Shown here: one piece after another, positions 1 through 9,011 of the stretch
Layout of the letters: every line of letters starts with the position of its first letter
How positions within the stretch are numbered: position 1 is the stretch's first letter
NCBI RefSeq assembly: GCF_040822065.1
Contig: NZ_CP162005.1
Location: 3,968,001 to 4,032,000, forward strand
Origin: Pedobacter sp. WC2423
Lineage (GTDB): Bacteria > Bacteroidota > Bacteroidia > Sphingobacteriales > Sphingobacteriaceae
Direction of reading: 5' to 3'
Length of the DNA stretch: 64,000 bases
Notes under the pieces: generated by a model
Told to the model about the DNA's origin: nothing
Seen by the model: only the letters and a program-made list of their open reading frames with translations
Database searches by the model: none
Position numbers and translations under genes: made by a program

Positions 1-1
1 A

Positions 2-520
2 GTTGATGAAAATTATCAGCAATACCTGGATGAGGCAGATCTGAAAGAAATCAATCTCCACAGTAACGTACACAATGCCATTTTAACCTTGCAATCCAGA
101 GATCTGCAGCAATTGAGTAAAGATGGGCTGATTGATGGCTTTCGTTTTATGGAGCTGAACAAGCTCCTGGTTAATTTTTCCGATCACATGGGGAGAGCCG
201 AACGGATTAAAAATACCGTTTTCCCGACTACTTATAATTATTTCACGAAAGTCTTTATCTGGTTATTTGTAGTTTCGCTGACCCTGGTGATTAGTCATGA
301 AGCAGGCGTATGGGCCATTTTTATTGGCTGGCTGGTTGGTTTTGTTTTTGTATCTACGCAGATCAACGGAATGAGCCTGATCGATCCTTTCGAAAACAAC
401 TCTTCCTCAGTACCTCTGAACCAGATTACAAGAACCATAGAGATTAACTTGCTGGAGATGATTGGCGCAGAAAAGATTCCTGCGCCAGTCAAGCCCATTA
501 ATGATGAATATATTTTGTAA
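2..520 (+). CDS. bestrophin-like ion channel, C-terminal part
   Basis: The gene enters from outside the window, so only about 172 C-terminal residues are seen; the frame is open from base 2. Two hydrophobic segments (around YFTKVFIWLFVVSLTLVI and VWAIFIGWLVGFVFVSTQ) are followed by LIDPFENN and a PLNQITRTIEINLLE stretch, the usual C-terminal signature of bacterial bestrophin/UPF0187 chloride channels. Such proteins are pentameric inner-membrane anion or cation channels; the ion cannot be told here. The stop lies 3 bases from the convergent stop of the next gene, with no terminator hairpin between. The family is fairly sure, the physiological role unknown. Confidence 0.82.
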   Translation, partial: VDENYQQYLDEADLKEINLHSNVHNAILTLQSRDLQQLSKDGLIDGFRFMELNKLLVNFSDHMGRAERIKNTVFPTTYNYFTKVFIWLFVVSLTLVISHEAGVWAIFIGWLVGFVFVSTQINGMSLIDPFENNSSSVPLNQITRTIEINLLEMIGAEKIPAPVKPINDEYIL

Positions 521-523
521 ATC

Positions 524-1579
524 TTATTCTTCTTCTTTAAAATAAACTTTGTAGTAATTCATGGATTTATCATCATCGAAACCCTTTTCGATGAGCTCTT
601 TATTTCCATGGATATAGATATGGAAGTTTTTATCCAGTTTAAGCACACTTTTAAAAGCTTTAGCTTGTTTTTTAACCGCAGCACCTGAGATATCAAAACT
701 ATCAGCTATAGGCGTTTCAAACTCTTCCTCATAACTCTTTTTATAGTTTTTGAAAGATTCGATTCCTTCCTTATTCCCGATAACTTCGTTAGAAAACTCA
801 TCTATATCAAAGCTTTCTTTCTCTTTAAAATACTTCATAGAGCGGTTCAGCAGGTCTATTTTATCCGCCTTGGTGACATCATACTCCTGATCAAGTTTTT
901 CAGTTACAAAGCTTTTATAGACGCCTAATACATTCTTAGTCTGATTGTAATTATCATTTCTGACCTTAAGCTTCAAAAACTCATCTTTCCAGTAAACGGC
1001 TTCATTACTTTTATTCGTCTGATCGATAACCGCAACCTTATAGCCTTCTTCTTTTTCCGTATTAAAAATAATGCAGCCCTTATCCAGCTTATTGATATTG
1101 ATCGCATCTTCTTCATAACTCAGTGCAAAGCCCGCCTGTTCAGGAGAAACTTTTAAATAAGTCTCTTTGGTTTCTGATTTAAAAATGCCAATCGCATCAT
1201 GCAGCTCTCCTTCAATCTGTACATTCTCAAAATAAGCCACATATAGCTCACCAGCCTTAATTTTAGGATGATTAGAGGTATCATACAGATATTTTGCCAG
1301 TTGCTCACTGTTTTTATGAAAGTGTGTTCCATCTTCAAATACCTGTTCAACAAAATGATAAACTTCATTCAGGTTTAAATCATCATTCGGATGAAAGAAA
1401 CGAAAGATCTCATTTGTTTTTTCATAAGGACTTAAAAAATACTGGATCAGCACATTCTTCAAATGCTCATCCTGAATTTGCATCGAGGCTTCAGACAGCA
1501 CATAGAACTCATCTTGTGCTTTATTGCCAATTCTATGTATAGAAAGCTCTGACAGAGATGCTTCTGGAAAATAAATCAT
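524..1579 (-). CDS. nucleoid-associated protein, NdpA/YejK family
   Basis: A 351-residue soluble protein without signal peptide or membrane helix. The opening segment (LSELSIHRIGNKAQDEF), the central ELHDAIGIFKSE region and the C-terminal KLDKNFHIYIHGN strand match the 37-kD nucleoid-associated family (PF04245, E. coli YejK, about 335 aa). Members bind DNA and are isolated with the nucleoid; no enzymatic activity is known. Bacteroidota homologues are common, some near defence genes, but no defence gene is seen here. It is a single gene with its own promoter-like -7 box inside the intergenic DNA after terC. The family call is firm, the molecular role is not. Confidence 0.82.
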   Translation of the reverse strand: MIYFPEASLSELSIHRIGNKAQDEFYVLSEASMQIQDEHLKNVLIQYFLSPYEKTNEIFRFFHPNDDLNLNEVYHFVEQVFEDGTHFHKNSEQLAKYLYDTSNHPKIKAGELYVAYFENVQIEGELHDAIGIFKSETKETYLKVSPEQAGFALSYEEDAININKLDKGCIIFNTEKEEGYKVAVIDQTNKSNEAVYWKDEFLKLKVRNDNYNQTKNVLGVYKSFVTEKLDQEYDVTKADKIDLLNRSMKYFKEKESFDIDEFSNEVIGNKEGIESFKNYKKSYEEEFETPIADSFDISGAAVKKQAKAFKSVLKLDKNFHIYIHGNKELIEKGFDDDKSMNYYKVYFKEEE

Positions 1580-1613
1580 ATACGCTGTAATTTTTAGCTT
1601 AGTTAACGGATCG

Positions 1614-1621
1614 CAAAAATA
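1614..1621 (-). promoter_or_regulatory. -7 box of the nucleoid-associated protein gene
   Basis: On the minus strand the sequence reads TATTTTTG, an exact match to the Bacteroidota TAnnTTTG -7 element, 35 bases before the ATG at 1579. No clear -33 TTTG is seen at the expected distance, so the promoter is only partly supported. Confidence 0.42.
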
Positions 1622-1623
1622 CT

Positions 1624-2406
1624 TTATTTTTCTTCTTTTGCGGTATTTCTAAGCTCCACAGGTTTGGTAGATTTCTTCTTCATTCTCAGGTTCAGCATTT
1701 CCACCAATACAGAGAATGCCATTGCGAAATAGATATATCCTTTAGGAATATGCTGATCAAGCCCTTCTGCCAATAAAGAAACACCGATTAATAACAGGAA
1801 AGAAAGTGCAAGCATTTTCACTGTAGGGTGATTATTCACAAAATCACTGATTGCATTTGCAGACACCATCATAATAATTACCGCTATAATTACCGCCGCA
1901 ATCATAATTTCAACATGGTCAGCCATCCCGATAGCTGTAATTACAGAATCCAGGGAAAAAACAATGTCCAGCACGAGAATCTGTGCAATTACACCAGCAA
2001 AAGAATGGACTTTAACTTTTCCTTCTTCCTCCTCTTCACCTTCTAATTTCAGGTGAATTTCATGCGTACTTTTATAGATTAAGAACATTCCCCCGACGAT
2101 CAGAATCAAATCGCGTCCTGAAATAGCCAGTTTCTCCAGCCATTCTTTATTATCCAGGCTGATCCATTCCCCTACGTTAAATAAAGTGGCGGTCAGGCTC
2201 ATTACCCAGCTTAATGATAAAAGCAATAATACACGGGTTATCATAGCCAGTCCGAGTCCCAGTTGTCTGCCTTTTTTTTGCTGATGTGCGGGCAATTTCC
2301 CAGAAAGAATCGAGATGAACACAATATTATCAATACCCAGTACAATTTCTAAAATAGTCAGGGTTAACAGCGAGATCCAGGCTTCGGGCGTACTAAAGAA
2401 TTCCAT
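1624..2406 (-). CDS. TerC family integral membrane protein
   Basis: A 260-residue protein with about seven hydrophobic helices. It carries the two TerC family (PF03741) signature helices with buried acidic residues: EIVLGIDNIVFI near residues 19-30 and LDIVFSLDSVITAIG near 146-160. TerC relatives (Alx, YkoY/YceF, MeeF) are linked to manganese efflux and to metallation of exported proteins; older members were named for tellurite resistance. A charged cytosolic loop (EGEEEEEGKVK) lies between helices. It is monocistronic, separated from the upstream operon by a strong terminator. Manganese export is an inference from the family; no riboswitch is visible in its short leader. Confidence 0.88.
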   Translation of the reverse strand: MEFFSTPEAWISLLTLTILEIVLGIDNIVFISILSGKLPAHQQKKGRQLGLGLAMITRVLLLLSLSWVMSLTATLFNVGEWISLDNKEWLEKLAISGRDLILIVGGMFLIYKSTHEIHLKLEGEEEEEGKVKVHSFAGVIAQILVLDIVFSLDSVITAIGMADHVEIMIAAVIIAVIIMMVSANAISDFVNNHPTVKMLALSFLLLIGVSLLAEGLDQHIPKGYIYFAMAFSVLVEMLNLRMKKKSTKPVELRNTAKEEK

Positions 2407-2431
2407 ATATTAAACGTTTTGCTGTAAAGCT

Positions 2432-2463
2432 AAAAAAAGCTTGTTGAATTAATCAACAAGCTT
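2432..2463 (-). terminator. Rho-independent terminator after the ECF operon
   Basis: Perfect 11-bp arms (2437-2447 and 2453-2463) around a 5-base loop, followed on the minus strand by a run of T (2432-2436). It ends the sigma/anti-sigma/solenoid operon and insulates terC downstream. Confidence 0.8.
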
Positions 2464-2484
2464 CACAACAATTAGTTTATTTTT

Positions 2485-3777
2485 TTATCTGAAAGTAACT
2501 GATCCATAATCCGATTTTATCCGGACTGATGATCTGCCCCCGCTTCCAATTTTACCCGTATAATTTTTCGAATTATCATCATCCTGTGACCCTGACTGAC
2601 GTACAGCTACCCGATCTCCGGATTTAAATCCGCTATAACTTGTTTGTACATTAAAATCACCGTTAAAGCTATCAGAGAATCTTAATTTTGAATCTACATA
2701 ATCCGCATCAATCGTTAAGCTCCTGCATCCTGCACCTACTTCAGCAATATCAAAATTATTATAGCTCATCTTAAACAAACCATCGCCTCTTAAAGCACCA
2801 ATTTCTACATTAGCATACTGTGACTTTAGTTCAAGCTTACCAACAGTTCCTATTTTAATATTATTATACTGCTGTTTGATGACCGCATTTCCCTTGATAT
2901 TCTCAACCCTCACATTTGCATATTGAATATCAAGATCAAGATTATTGACATTGGTAATGCTGATTCCCGAACCGTATTGCTGCCTGATAACCGCATCCCC
3001 TCTGATGGTATTGATATTAACAGTTACATATTGTGCATTCAGATCCAGTGTTCCGGCTGCTCCAATTGTCAGGCCTGATCCATATTGCTGTTTAACAACA
3101 GCTTTATTGATATCTGAAATTACCGTTTTACCATATTGAACAGAAACATAATTATTGACATTGGATAGTTTTCCGGCGATAAAATCACCATACTGCACCT
3201 TTGCATAAAGCGGGCCGGCAAAATCTTCCATAGTGACATTACCAAATTCCTGTGTTAAAGTCAGTGAATTTGCAGCTGGCATATAAACAACATAATTCAC
3301 CTTTACTTCTCTGCGGCGGTTACGTCCCGAAAATCTGCTTCCATTACCTATACTGGTTTTACAGGTTATCATATCACCGTCCTTATCTGCCGAAATATTA
3401 ACCTGATCAATTAATTTTTGAGCTTCCCTGTCGTCATTACTAAATGCTTTGATCGATACATCTATTTTGACCTCCTTTTTGTCCCAGATTTTAATGACCA
3501 TTCCTCCATATTGATTGTGAAGATTTATTTTATCTGATGCACTTAAAGAAAAACTCTTACTGAAGTTCTTTGAACGCATAGCGTCATCATCCCCGCTTTG
3601 CATATCTGTATTTTGCTGAACTCCGCGGCTCATATGCGACGAGCGGCTGGAAGAAGACGAACTGCCCGAGTTTGCCGCATAAACAGGTTCACTGCTAACT
3701 TTATTGTCTGTTTCGGTCTGTGCACTGGCTATACTCAATGAACATAGCAGAGTACCTGCAAGGATCAGATTTTTCAT
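2485..3777 (-). CDS. secreted beta-solenoid protein (putative adhesin, DUF4097-like)
   Basis: A 430-residue exported protein: signal peptide about residues 1-19 ending SIASAQ, then a Ser-rich low-complexity stretch (SGSSSSSSRSSHMSRG), then a long repetitive domain. From about residue 195 to 345 a Gln-Tyr pair recurs every 17-19 residues, alternating QYGSG-type and QYANV-type turns, as expected of a parallel beta-helix with a tyrosine ladder. This fits the putative auto-transporter adhesin / DUF4097 class often found behind Bacteroidota ECF sigma genes. No catalytic motif is seen. It is the third gene of the operon and its ATG overlaps the anti-sigma stop by 4 bp. Its function is unknown; it may be an envelope stress output or sensor partner. 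Confidence 0.68.
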   Translation of the reverse strand: MKNLILAGTLLCSLSIASAQTETDNKVSSEPVYAANSGSSSSSSRSSHMSRGVQQNTDMQSGDDDAMRSKNFSKSFSLSASDKINLHNQYGGMVIKIWDKKEVKIDVSIKAFSNDDREAQKLIDQVNISADKDGDMITCKTSIGNGSRFSGRNRRREVKVNYVVYMPAANSLTLTQEFGNVTMEDFAGPLYAKVQYGDFIAGKLSNVNNYVSVQYGKTVISDINKAVVKQQYGSGLTIGAAGTLDLNAQYVTVNINTIRGDAVIRQQYGSGISITNVNNLDLDIQYANVRVENIKGNAVIKQQYNNIKIGTVGKLELKSQYANVEIGALRGDGLFKMSYNNFDIAEVGAGCRSLTIDADYVDSKLRFSDSFNGDFNVQTSYSGFKSGDRVAVRQSGSQDDDNSKNYTGKIGSGGRSSVRIKSDYGSVTFR

Positions 3778-4316
3778 ATACTATTCTCCTTTTTATATTG
3801 ACTGACTTCATTAATAATTGACAATTGCTGATTTAACAGCTGGATCTGAATTTCAAGGTTTCTGACCATTGCCTTAACTACCATTTGCTGATTTGGGCTT
3901 CCTGCCATCTCTTTGTTTAATCCCTCATAAGTTTTATTAAGGACTTCAAAATCCGCTTTAAACTTGCGGTAGAGTTCAGGGTTTGTTTTTGCAAAAGCCT
4001 GTAAACTATCCTGTTTCTGCTCAATTATACTGACAAACTTCACTTGCTTCTGTGCATATACCGGATTTACATCTTCCACACTGATCTTTCCTCTTTTCCC
4101 GGGAATTACATACAGAAAGGTGATACCCAGCACCACGAGCAGTGATGCAGCAATTCCAGACCACAGCTGAAGGTTAAAAGACCTTTTAAGTTTTTTTTTC
4201 TGTTTTTCTTGTTTATCCAGTTCCGCTTCAATTTTACCCCAGAGTCCACCAGAAGGTCTGTCGGTATCGAACTCCCTCTTATTGTCTCTGATAAAATCTT
4301 CTAATTTAGTACTCAT
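3774..4316 (-). CDS. membrane protein, probable anti-sigma factor
   Basis: A 180-residue protein with a short cytosolic N-terminus (about 1-48, acidic start then a Lys-rich stretch), one transmembrane helix (about 50-70, SGIAASLLVVLGITFLYVI) and a periplasmic alpha-helical domain rich in Gln, Lys and Glu. It lacks the HxxxCxxC zinc motif of ZAS anti-sigma factors and lacks a recognisable FecR domain. Its start overlaps the ECF sigma stop by 11 bp and its stop overlaps the adhesin start by 4 bp, so the three are translationally coupled. The anti-sigma role is inferred from position and topology, not from a motif. Confidence 0.62.
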   Translation of the reverse strand: MSTKLEDFIRDNKREFDTDRPSGGLWGKIEAELDKQEKQKKKLKRSFNLQLWSGIAASLLVVLGITFLYVIPGKRGKISVEDVNPVYAQKQVKFVSIIEQKQDSLQAFAKTNPELYRKFKADFEVLNKTYEGLNKEMAGSPNQQMVVKAMVRNLEIQIQLLNQQLSIINEVSQYKKENSI

Positions 4317-4863
4317 CTCTTGCTCCTCTCTTTTCTAATATATTTCTCAATTTGGTTTTTGCTCTCATGAATTGTGACCGGGAAGTAACCTCAGATATCT
4401 TCAGGATATGGGAAATCTCCTCATGATCATACCCCTCAAATAAATACAGCGTTAGTACCACTCTATATCCATCTGCCAGTCCTTTTACTGCCGCTTTCAC
4501 CTCTTCTACTTTCCATTGCAGCTCTTCCTGATCTGCCGATTCCTCTGCTGCAATCTCCACGCCATCGAGGTTTGTGAACTCCACTCGTCTTTTGCGCAGA
4601 CAGTTAATAGACTTATTGACGATGATCTGTTTTAACCAGAGGCCAAAAGTCGTATCCCCTCTGAAATCGCCAATCCGTAGAAAAGCATCTAAAAATGCTT
4701 CCTGTACAACATCTTCAGCTTCAGCTTCATGATTTACTATCCGCAGCGCAGCACTGTACATAGCTCTCTCATACAATTTGTATAATTCAAATTGTGCGGC
4801 CCGGCTACCTTTCCGGCAAGCGTTAACCAGGTCTATATTTTTGTCTATGTATACTGCTTCCAA
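4306..4863 (-). CDS. ECF-type RNA polymerase sigma factor
   Basis: A 185-residue sigma-70 family protein with region 2 (about 25-95: EAEDVVQEAFLDAF, then FGLWLKQIIVNKSINCLRK) and region 4 (about 120-175: VLTLYLFEGYDHEEISHIL with a helix-turn-helix). Length and two-domain form are those of extracytoplasmic-function sigma factors. The start is a TTG at 4863 preceded by AGGAAC; an in-frame stop lies just upstream and the next Met is inside region 2, so this is the best start. It heads an operon with a membrane anti-sigma candidate and a secreted solenoid. It probably activates its own operon after an envelope signal; that is inference. Confidence 0.9.
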   Translation of the reverse strand: MEAVYIDKNIDLVNACRKGSRAAQFELYKLYERAMYSAALRIVNHEAEAEDVVQEAFLDAFLRIGDFRGDTTFGLWLKQIIVNKSINCLRKRRVEFTNLDGVEIAAEESADQEELQWKVEEVKAAVKGLADGYRVVLTLYLFEGYDHEEISHILKISEVTSRSQFMRAKTKLRNILEKRGARDEY

Positions 4864-4958
4864 TGTTCCTCGTATTCGTTATAAATGACATCATGATTTC
4901 ACAAACGTTGCATCTTCATTAAAAAACTTTTGAATATACTTCGTTAAATCAATAACCT

Positions 4959-4991
4959 TTTGTAATATATGGCTCAAAATGAATATTTTTG
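4959..4991 (+). promoter_or_regulatory. promoter of aspS
   Basis: TTTG (4959-4962), a 21-base spacer, and TATTTTTG (4984-4991) form an exact Bacteroidota-type promoter. Transcription would begin near 4996-4998, leaving a leader of about 15 bases before the ATG at 5012. Confidence 0.68.
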
Positions 4992-5011
4992 CGGCTTAAT
5001 CCGATGAAAAA

Positions 5012-6757
5012 ATGTTAAGAACAACAACTTGCGGAGCGCTGACGATTGAGAATCTAGGCGAAAGCGTAATTCTGTGCGGTTGGGTACAGAAATCCAGAGA
5101 CTTGGGAGGAATGACTTTTATTGATATCCGTGATCGTTACGGCATCACCCAATTGGTTTTTAATATGGATGATAACACTCAGCTCTGTGAAACAGCCCGC
5201 AGTTTAGGTCGCGAATTTGTGATCAAGGCCAGTGGACTTGTTGTTGAGCGTTCCAATAAAAACCTTAAAATACCAACGGGAGAAGTGGAAATAAAAATCA
5301 CTGCTCTTGAAATATTGAATGCTTCGAAGATTCCACCATTCTTAATTGATGATGAAACAGACGGCGGCGATGATTTGCGTATGAAATATCGTTACCTGGA
5401 CCTGAGAAGAAATCCGGTAAGAAATAATATGGTGCTGCGTCATAGAATGGCTCAGTCTGTAAGAAAATATCTGGATGCTTTAGATTTTATCGAGGTAGAA
5501 ACTCCTGTATTGATTAAATCAACACCTGAAGGTGCAAGGGACTTTGTAGTACCCAGCCGGATGAATGCTGGTGAATTTTATGCTTTGCCACAATCCCCTC
5601 AAACCTTTAAGCAATTGCTGATGGTTTCTGGCTTTGACAGATATTTCCAGATCGTAAAATGTTTCAGAGATGAAGATTTACGTGCAGACAGACAACCTGA
5701 ATTTACTCAGATCGACTGTGAAATGTCCTTTATTGAGCAGGAAGATATTCTGAATACTTTCGAAGGACTGATCCGTACCTTATTTAAAGAGGTTAAAAAC
5801 TTTGAATTACCAGAGGTTCCAAGAATGCAATACTCGGATGCCATGCGCTGGTATGGTTCTGATAAACCTGATACACGTTTCGAAATGCGCTTTGTTGAAT
5901 TAAACGAAGTGGTTAAAGGGAAAAACTTCCCTGTATTCGACAATGCAGAATTAGTGATCGGAATTAATGCAACAGGCTGTGCGCATTATACGCGTAAGCA
6001 GATGGATGAGCTGACTGACTTCATTAAACGTCCTCAGATCGGTGCTACAGGCCTGATTTATGCAAGACATGGTGAAGATGGTTCAATCAAATCTTCGGTT
6101 GATAAATTCTATAGCGAAGAAGACTTGAAAGGATGGGCTGAGGCGCTTCAGACGAAACCTGGCGACTTAATGCTAGTAATGGCCGGAACTCAAGATAAAG
6201 TACGTAAACAATTAAGTGAGTTACGTCTTGAGATCGGTTCCAGACTAGGTTTACGTGATAAAAACGTATTCAGTGCATTATGGGTACTTGATTTCCCGCT
6301 TTTAGAATGGGATGAAGAATCTGAACGTTACCATGCAATGCACCACCCTTTTACTTCTCCTAAACCAGAAGACATCGCGATGCTGGATACTCATCCGGGC
6401 GAAGTAAGAGCGAATGCTTATGACATGGTCGTTAACGGTACTGAAATCGGTGGTGGATCTATTCGTATCCATGACCGTACTTTACAAGCTTTAATGTTCA
6501 AACATTTAGGCTTTACTGCAGAAGAAGCACAGAAACAATTCGGTTTCCTGATGGACGCTTTTGAATTCGGTGCTCCTCCGCACGGTGGTATTGCTTTTGG
6601 TTTCGACAGACTTTGTTCAATTTTCGCGGGCTTAGACAGTATCCGTGACGTGATCGCCTTCCCTAAAAACAATTCAGGAAGAGACGTGATGATTGACAGC
6701 CCATCAACAATCGATGAGAAACAGTTGAAAGAATTAAAAATCAAGACCAACTTATAA
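5012..6757 (+). CDS. aspS: aspartate--tRNA ligase
   Basis: A 581-residue class IIb synthetase that charges tRNA(Asp). It has an N-terminal OB-fold anticodon domain (about 1-105, with CGWVQKSRDLGGMTFIDIRDR), motif 2 (FRDEDLRADRQPEFTQID near 220-235), the bacterial GAD insertion (about 285-410) and motif 3 near the C-terminus (GGIAFGFDRL). Full length for a bacterial AspRS. It has its own promoter and is followed by a terminator. Whether it is discriminating or also charges tRNA(Asn) cannot be decided from this window because asnS and gatCAB are not in view. Confidence 0.97.
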   Translation: MLRTTTCGALTIENLGESVILCGWVQKSRDLGGMTFIDIRDRYGITQLVFNMDDNTQLCETARSLGREFVIKASGLVVERSNKNLKIPTGEVEIKITALEILNASKIPPFLIDDETDGGDDLRMKYRYLDLRRNPVRNNMVLRHRMAQSVRKYLDALDFIEVETPVLIKSTPEGARDFVVPSRMNAGEFYALPQSPQTFKQLLMVSGFDRYFQIVKCFRDEDLRADRQPEFTQIDCEMSFIEQEDILNTFEGLIRTLFKEVKNFELPEVPRMQYSDAMRWYGSDKPDTRFEMRFVELNEVVKGKNFPVFDNAELVIGINATGCAHYTRKQMDELTDFIKRPQIGATGLIYARHGEDGSIKSSVDKFYSEEDLKGWAEALQTKPGDLMLVMAGTQDKVRKQLSELRLEIGSRLGLRDKNVFSALWVLDFPLLEWDEESERYHAMHHPFTSPKPEDIAMLDTHPGEVRANAYDMVVNGTEIGGGSIRIHDRTLQALMFKHLGFTAEEAQKQFGFLMDAFEFGAPPHGGIAFGFDRLCSIFAGLDSIRDVIAFPKNNSGRDVMIDSPSTIDEKQLKELKIKTNL

Positions 6758-6786
6758 GGAAACGTTCAGGATCTGTTCCTGCTTTC

Positions 6787-6829
6787 CACAAAAGCCTCTC
6801 AGTGCAAACTGGAAGGCTTTTGTGTTTTT
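6787..6829. terminator. bidirectional terminator between convergent genes
   Basis: Perfect 11-bp arms (6787-6797 and 6814-6824) flank a 16-base loop and a T-run follows on the plus strand. It sits between aspS and the convergent serine hydrolase gene. Confidence 0.75.
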
Positions 6830-6830
6830 A

Positions 6831-7904
6831 TTATTTACCAGAGAAGCCCGGCACAATATATTTAGCCAGGATCTCAAAAGCCTGCTTACCCTTAAAAGAT
6901 TTATAATTCCCCTGTGTAAACACCACCGTTAAGTCTAAATCTTTGAGTATAAAAATGAACTGCCCCCCATTTCCTGAAGCAAAAAGTAAATCCTGCTGTA
7001 TATTGTTTGTTTTCAGCACTTCACGATACCAGTAAAACCCATAAAAAGTGGGCTGAGGGATAAGCAGCTGACTTCTGCTGGATTTCGCATTGGAAAAATC
7101 AGGAATAGGAATATCACAAAGCGTAGACTGGCTGATCCAGCGTTTAGAAATTACCTTTTTCCCCTTCCAAACCCCGTTATTCTTCACCAATTGCCCCAAC
7201 TTAACCATATCCGAAGGATGAATATAAAACGACCCGGCAGCCATACCATTTCCAGCGGGATCAACTGTCCATTTATAATCCACAATACCCAGCGGGTTAA
7301 ATAAGTATTTCCCTGCAAACTCCATAATCGTCATCCCTGAAGCTTTGCTGATCACACCACTCAGAACCATAGGATCTACTGATGTGTAAGACCAAACTTC
7401 ACCAGGCTTATATTTCATCGGTAAATCCAGAGAAAACTTCACCCAATCCTTACTCAAACTCATCTCTTCTTCACAATCCTTAGTATCATTAAATTCCTCA
7501 CAATCAAACCCCGACTTCATTTCAAGCAGGTTCTTAATGGTCATTTCCTTTTTGAGCCTATCCCTTCCAAAGGCCGGATACTGCGGAAAAAACTCATAAA
7601 CCTTTTGATTAACACCTTTAATCAGTCCACGATCAATCGCTATACCGACCAGTAAACTTGTAAACGACTTAAAAGATGACCGGGAATCATGCAAAGAATC
7701 CCGGTTAAAACCATTAAAAAAATGCTCATAAACTGGCCTATCCCCTTTAAAGACTGAAATACTATGAATCTTCGGATAATGTCCCTGCTCAACTGCGCTC
7801 GTCATTTGAAGTAAAAGTGAATCCGCATTGATTTTAACAGATTGTGCAGCAGCACTCAGGCTGAACACCAGAAATAAAGCACAATGCATCATAACTTTCT
7901 TCAT
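6831..7904 (-). CDS. exported serine hydrolase, class C beta-lactamase fold
   Basis: A 357-residue protein with a signal peptide (about 1-20, ending SAAAQ). The active-site SxxK motif is Ser76-Ser-Phe-Lys79 inside RSSFKSFTSLLVGIA, followed by the second motif around Tyr173 (YTS in place of YxN). This is the PF00144 family, which mixes esterases, D-aminopeptidases and penicillin-binding-type enzymes. The Asp/Glu/Cys-rich insert near 133-148 (FDCEEFNDTKDCEEE) may form a disulphide. It is divergent from another PF00144 gene with only 60 bp between. The natural substrate is unknown; antibiotic resistance should not be assumed. Confidence 0.85.
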   Translation of the reverse strand: MKKVMMHCALFLVFSLSAAAQSVKINADSLLLQMTSAVEQGHYPKIHSISVFKGDRPVYEHFFNGFNRDSLHDSRSSFKSFTSLLVGIAIDRGLIKGVNQKVYEFFPQYPAFGRDRLKKEMTIKNLLEMKSGFDCEEFNDTKDCEEEMSLSKDWVKFSLDLPMKYKPGEVWSYTSVDPMVLSGVISKASGMTIMEFAGKYLFNPLGIVDYKWTVDPAGNGMAAGSFYIHPSDMVKLGQLVKNNGVWKGKKVISKRWISQSTLCDIPIPDFSNAKSSRSQLLIPQPTFYGFYWYREVLKTNNIQQDLLFASGNGGQFIFILKDLDLTVVFTQGNYKSFKGKQAFEILAKYIVPGFSGK

Positions 7905-7964
7905 TCTTCTAAGTTAGATAATATTACCTTTATCTTAAATCGATTTCATTTCTAATCTTCTTCC

Positions 7965-9008
7965 ATGTTTTTTCCAAAACTGAGTTACTCCTTCCTGCTG
8001 GCGTTAACCCTTCAAACTGTTTCCGTCTTCGGACAAGCACAATTTCTGAAAAAGGCCTTTCCACGCATTGATTCCTTACTAAAGATTAAAAGCGACAAAC
8101 CATTCAATGGCACAATTATCATTGCTATAGATGGCAAATTAGCATACGAACGGCAGAACGGATCTCCTGTACCGGGAAAGAAAACTCCTTTCAATGAAAC
8201 CGATCAATTTGTGATCGGCTCTGTCAGCAAACAAATCACTGCCGTACTGGTCTTAAGAGAACTGGATAAACACAGGCTAAACCTTCAGGACCCCATAAAG
8301 AAATACCTGCCCGAATTAACGATGTCATGGGCAGACACCGTAACTATCCACCAATTACTTACGCATACCCATGGAATCACTGCGCTGGACGAGCCACTGG
8401 CCTATCCCGCAGGCTCAAAATTTAACTATTCCACTATTGGCTATCAGCTACTGGGAAAGATTGCAGCAAAAACCTCCGGAAAGACCTTTCCGGAATTATC
8501 AAATGAATTATTTATTCTTTGCGGGATGAAAAACACCTTTGATCCCAACCTAAAAAAACACCAAAGACTTGTCAACGGTTATGTCGAAAAAGAAGACGGG
8601 AAACTACACCTTGAAAAATCAGCTCTCGAAGAGTTTACGCCCGCTGCGACCTTTATTTCTACTGCCAGGGATTTAGTCCTTTGGAACAGCGCTCTACACT
8701 CAGGAAAGCTTCTTGATGCAGCAACCTATAAACTCATGATCACTCCTTATGCGACCAGACAACATGTATTCCTGGGGAAAACAGATTACGGTTACGGCCC
8801 TACCATTACCAATACCGACAATCTGCTGCAAACAGGTCAGACAGGCTATATTCCCGGTTTTGTCTCTATGGATTATTATTTCCCACAAACAAAAACCAGC
8901 ATCATCATGCTGCAAAATACTGCATGGGACTTAAACGACCTCTCCAAAACCTTCAGCTATCAATTACAAGCCCTAAAGATCCTGAAAGAAACCCTGCTTC
9001 ACCATTAA
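7965..9008 (+). CDS. exported serine hydrolase, class C beta-lactamase fold
   Basis: A 347-residue protein with signal peptide (about 1-23, ending SVFGQ). The SxxK motif is Ser86-Val-Ser-Lys89 in IGSVSKQITA, the LLTHTHGI element follows near 131-138, and the second motif is Tyr155 in NYSTIGYQLLG. Same broad family as the divergent neighbour but only distantly similar, so the pair is not a recent duplication. Probably a periplasmic peptidase or esterase. The 60-bp shared upstream region has no exact TAnnTTTG box on either strand. Confidence 0.85.
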   Translation: MFFPKLSYSFLLALTLQTVSVFGQAQFLKKAFPRIDSLLKIKSDKPFNGTIIIAIDGKLAYERQNGSPVPGKKTPFNETDQFVIGSVSKQITAVLVLRELDKHRLNLQDPIKKYLPELTMSWADTVTIHQLLTHTHGITALDEPLAYPAGSKFNYSTIGYQLLGKIAAKTSGKTFPELSNELFILCGMKNTFDPNLKKHQRLVNGYVEKEDGKLHLEKSALEEFTPAATFISTARDLVLWNSALHSGKLLDAATYKLMITPYATRQHVFLGKTDYGYGPTITNTDNLLQTGQTGYIPGFVSMDYYFPQTKTSIIMLQNTAWDLNDLSKTFSYQLQALKILKETLLHH

Positions 9009-9011
9009 AAC

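Noticed and set aside
6831..9008. Beta-lactam resistance genes
   Set aside because: Both proteins belong to the broad PF00144 group with SxxK but lack specific AmpC features such as a clear KTG box and YAN; an esterase or peptidase role is as likely.
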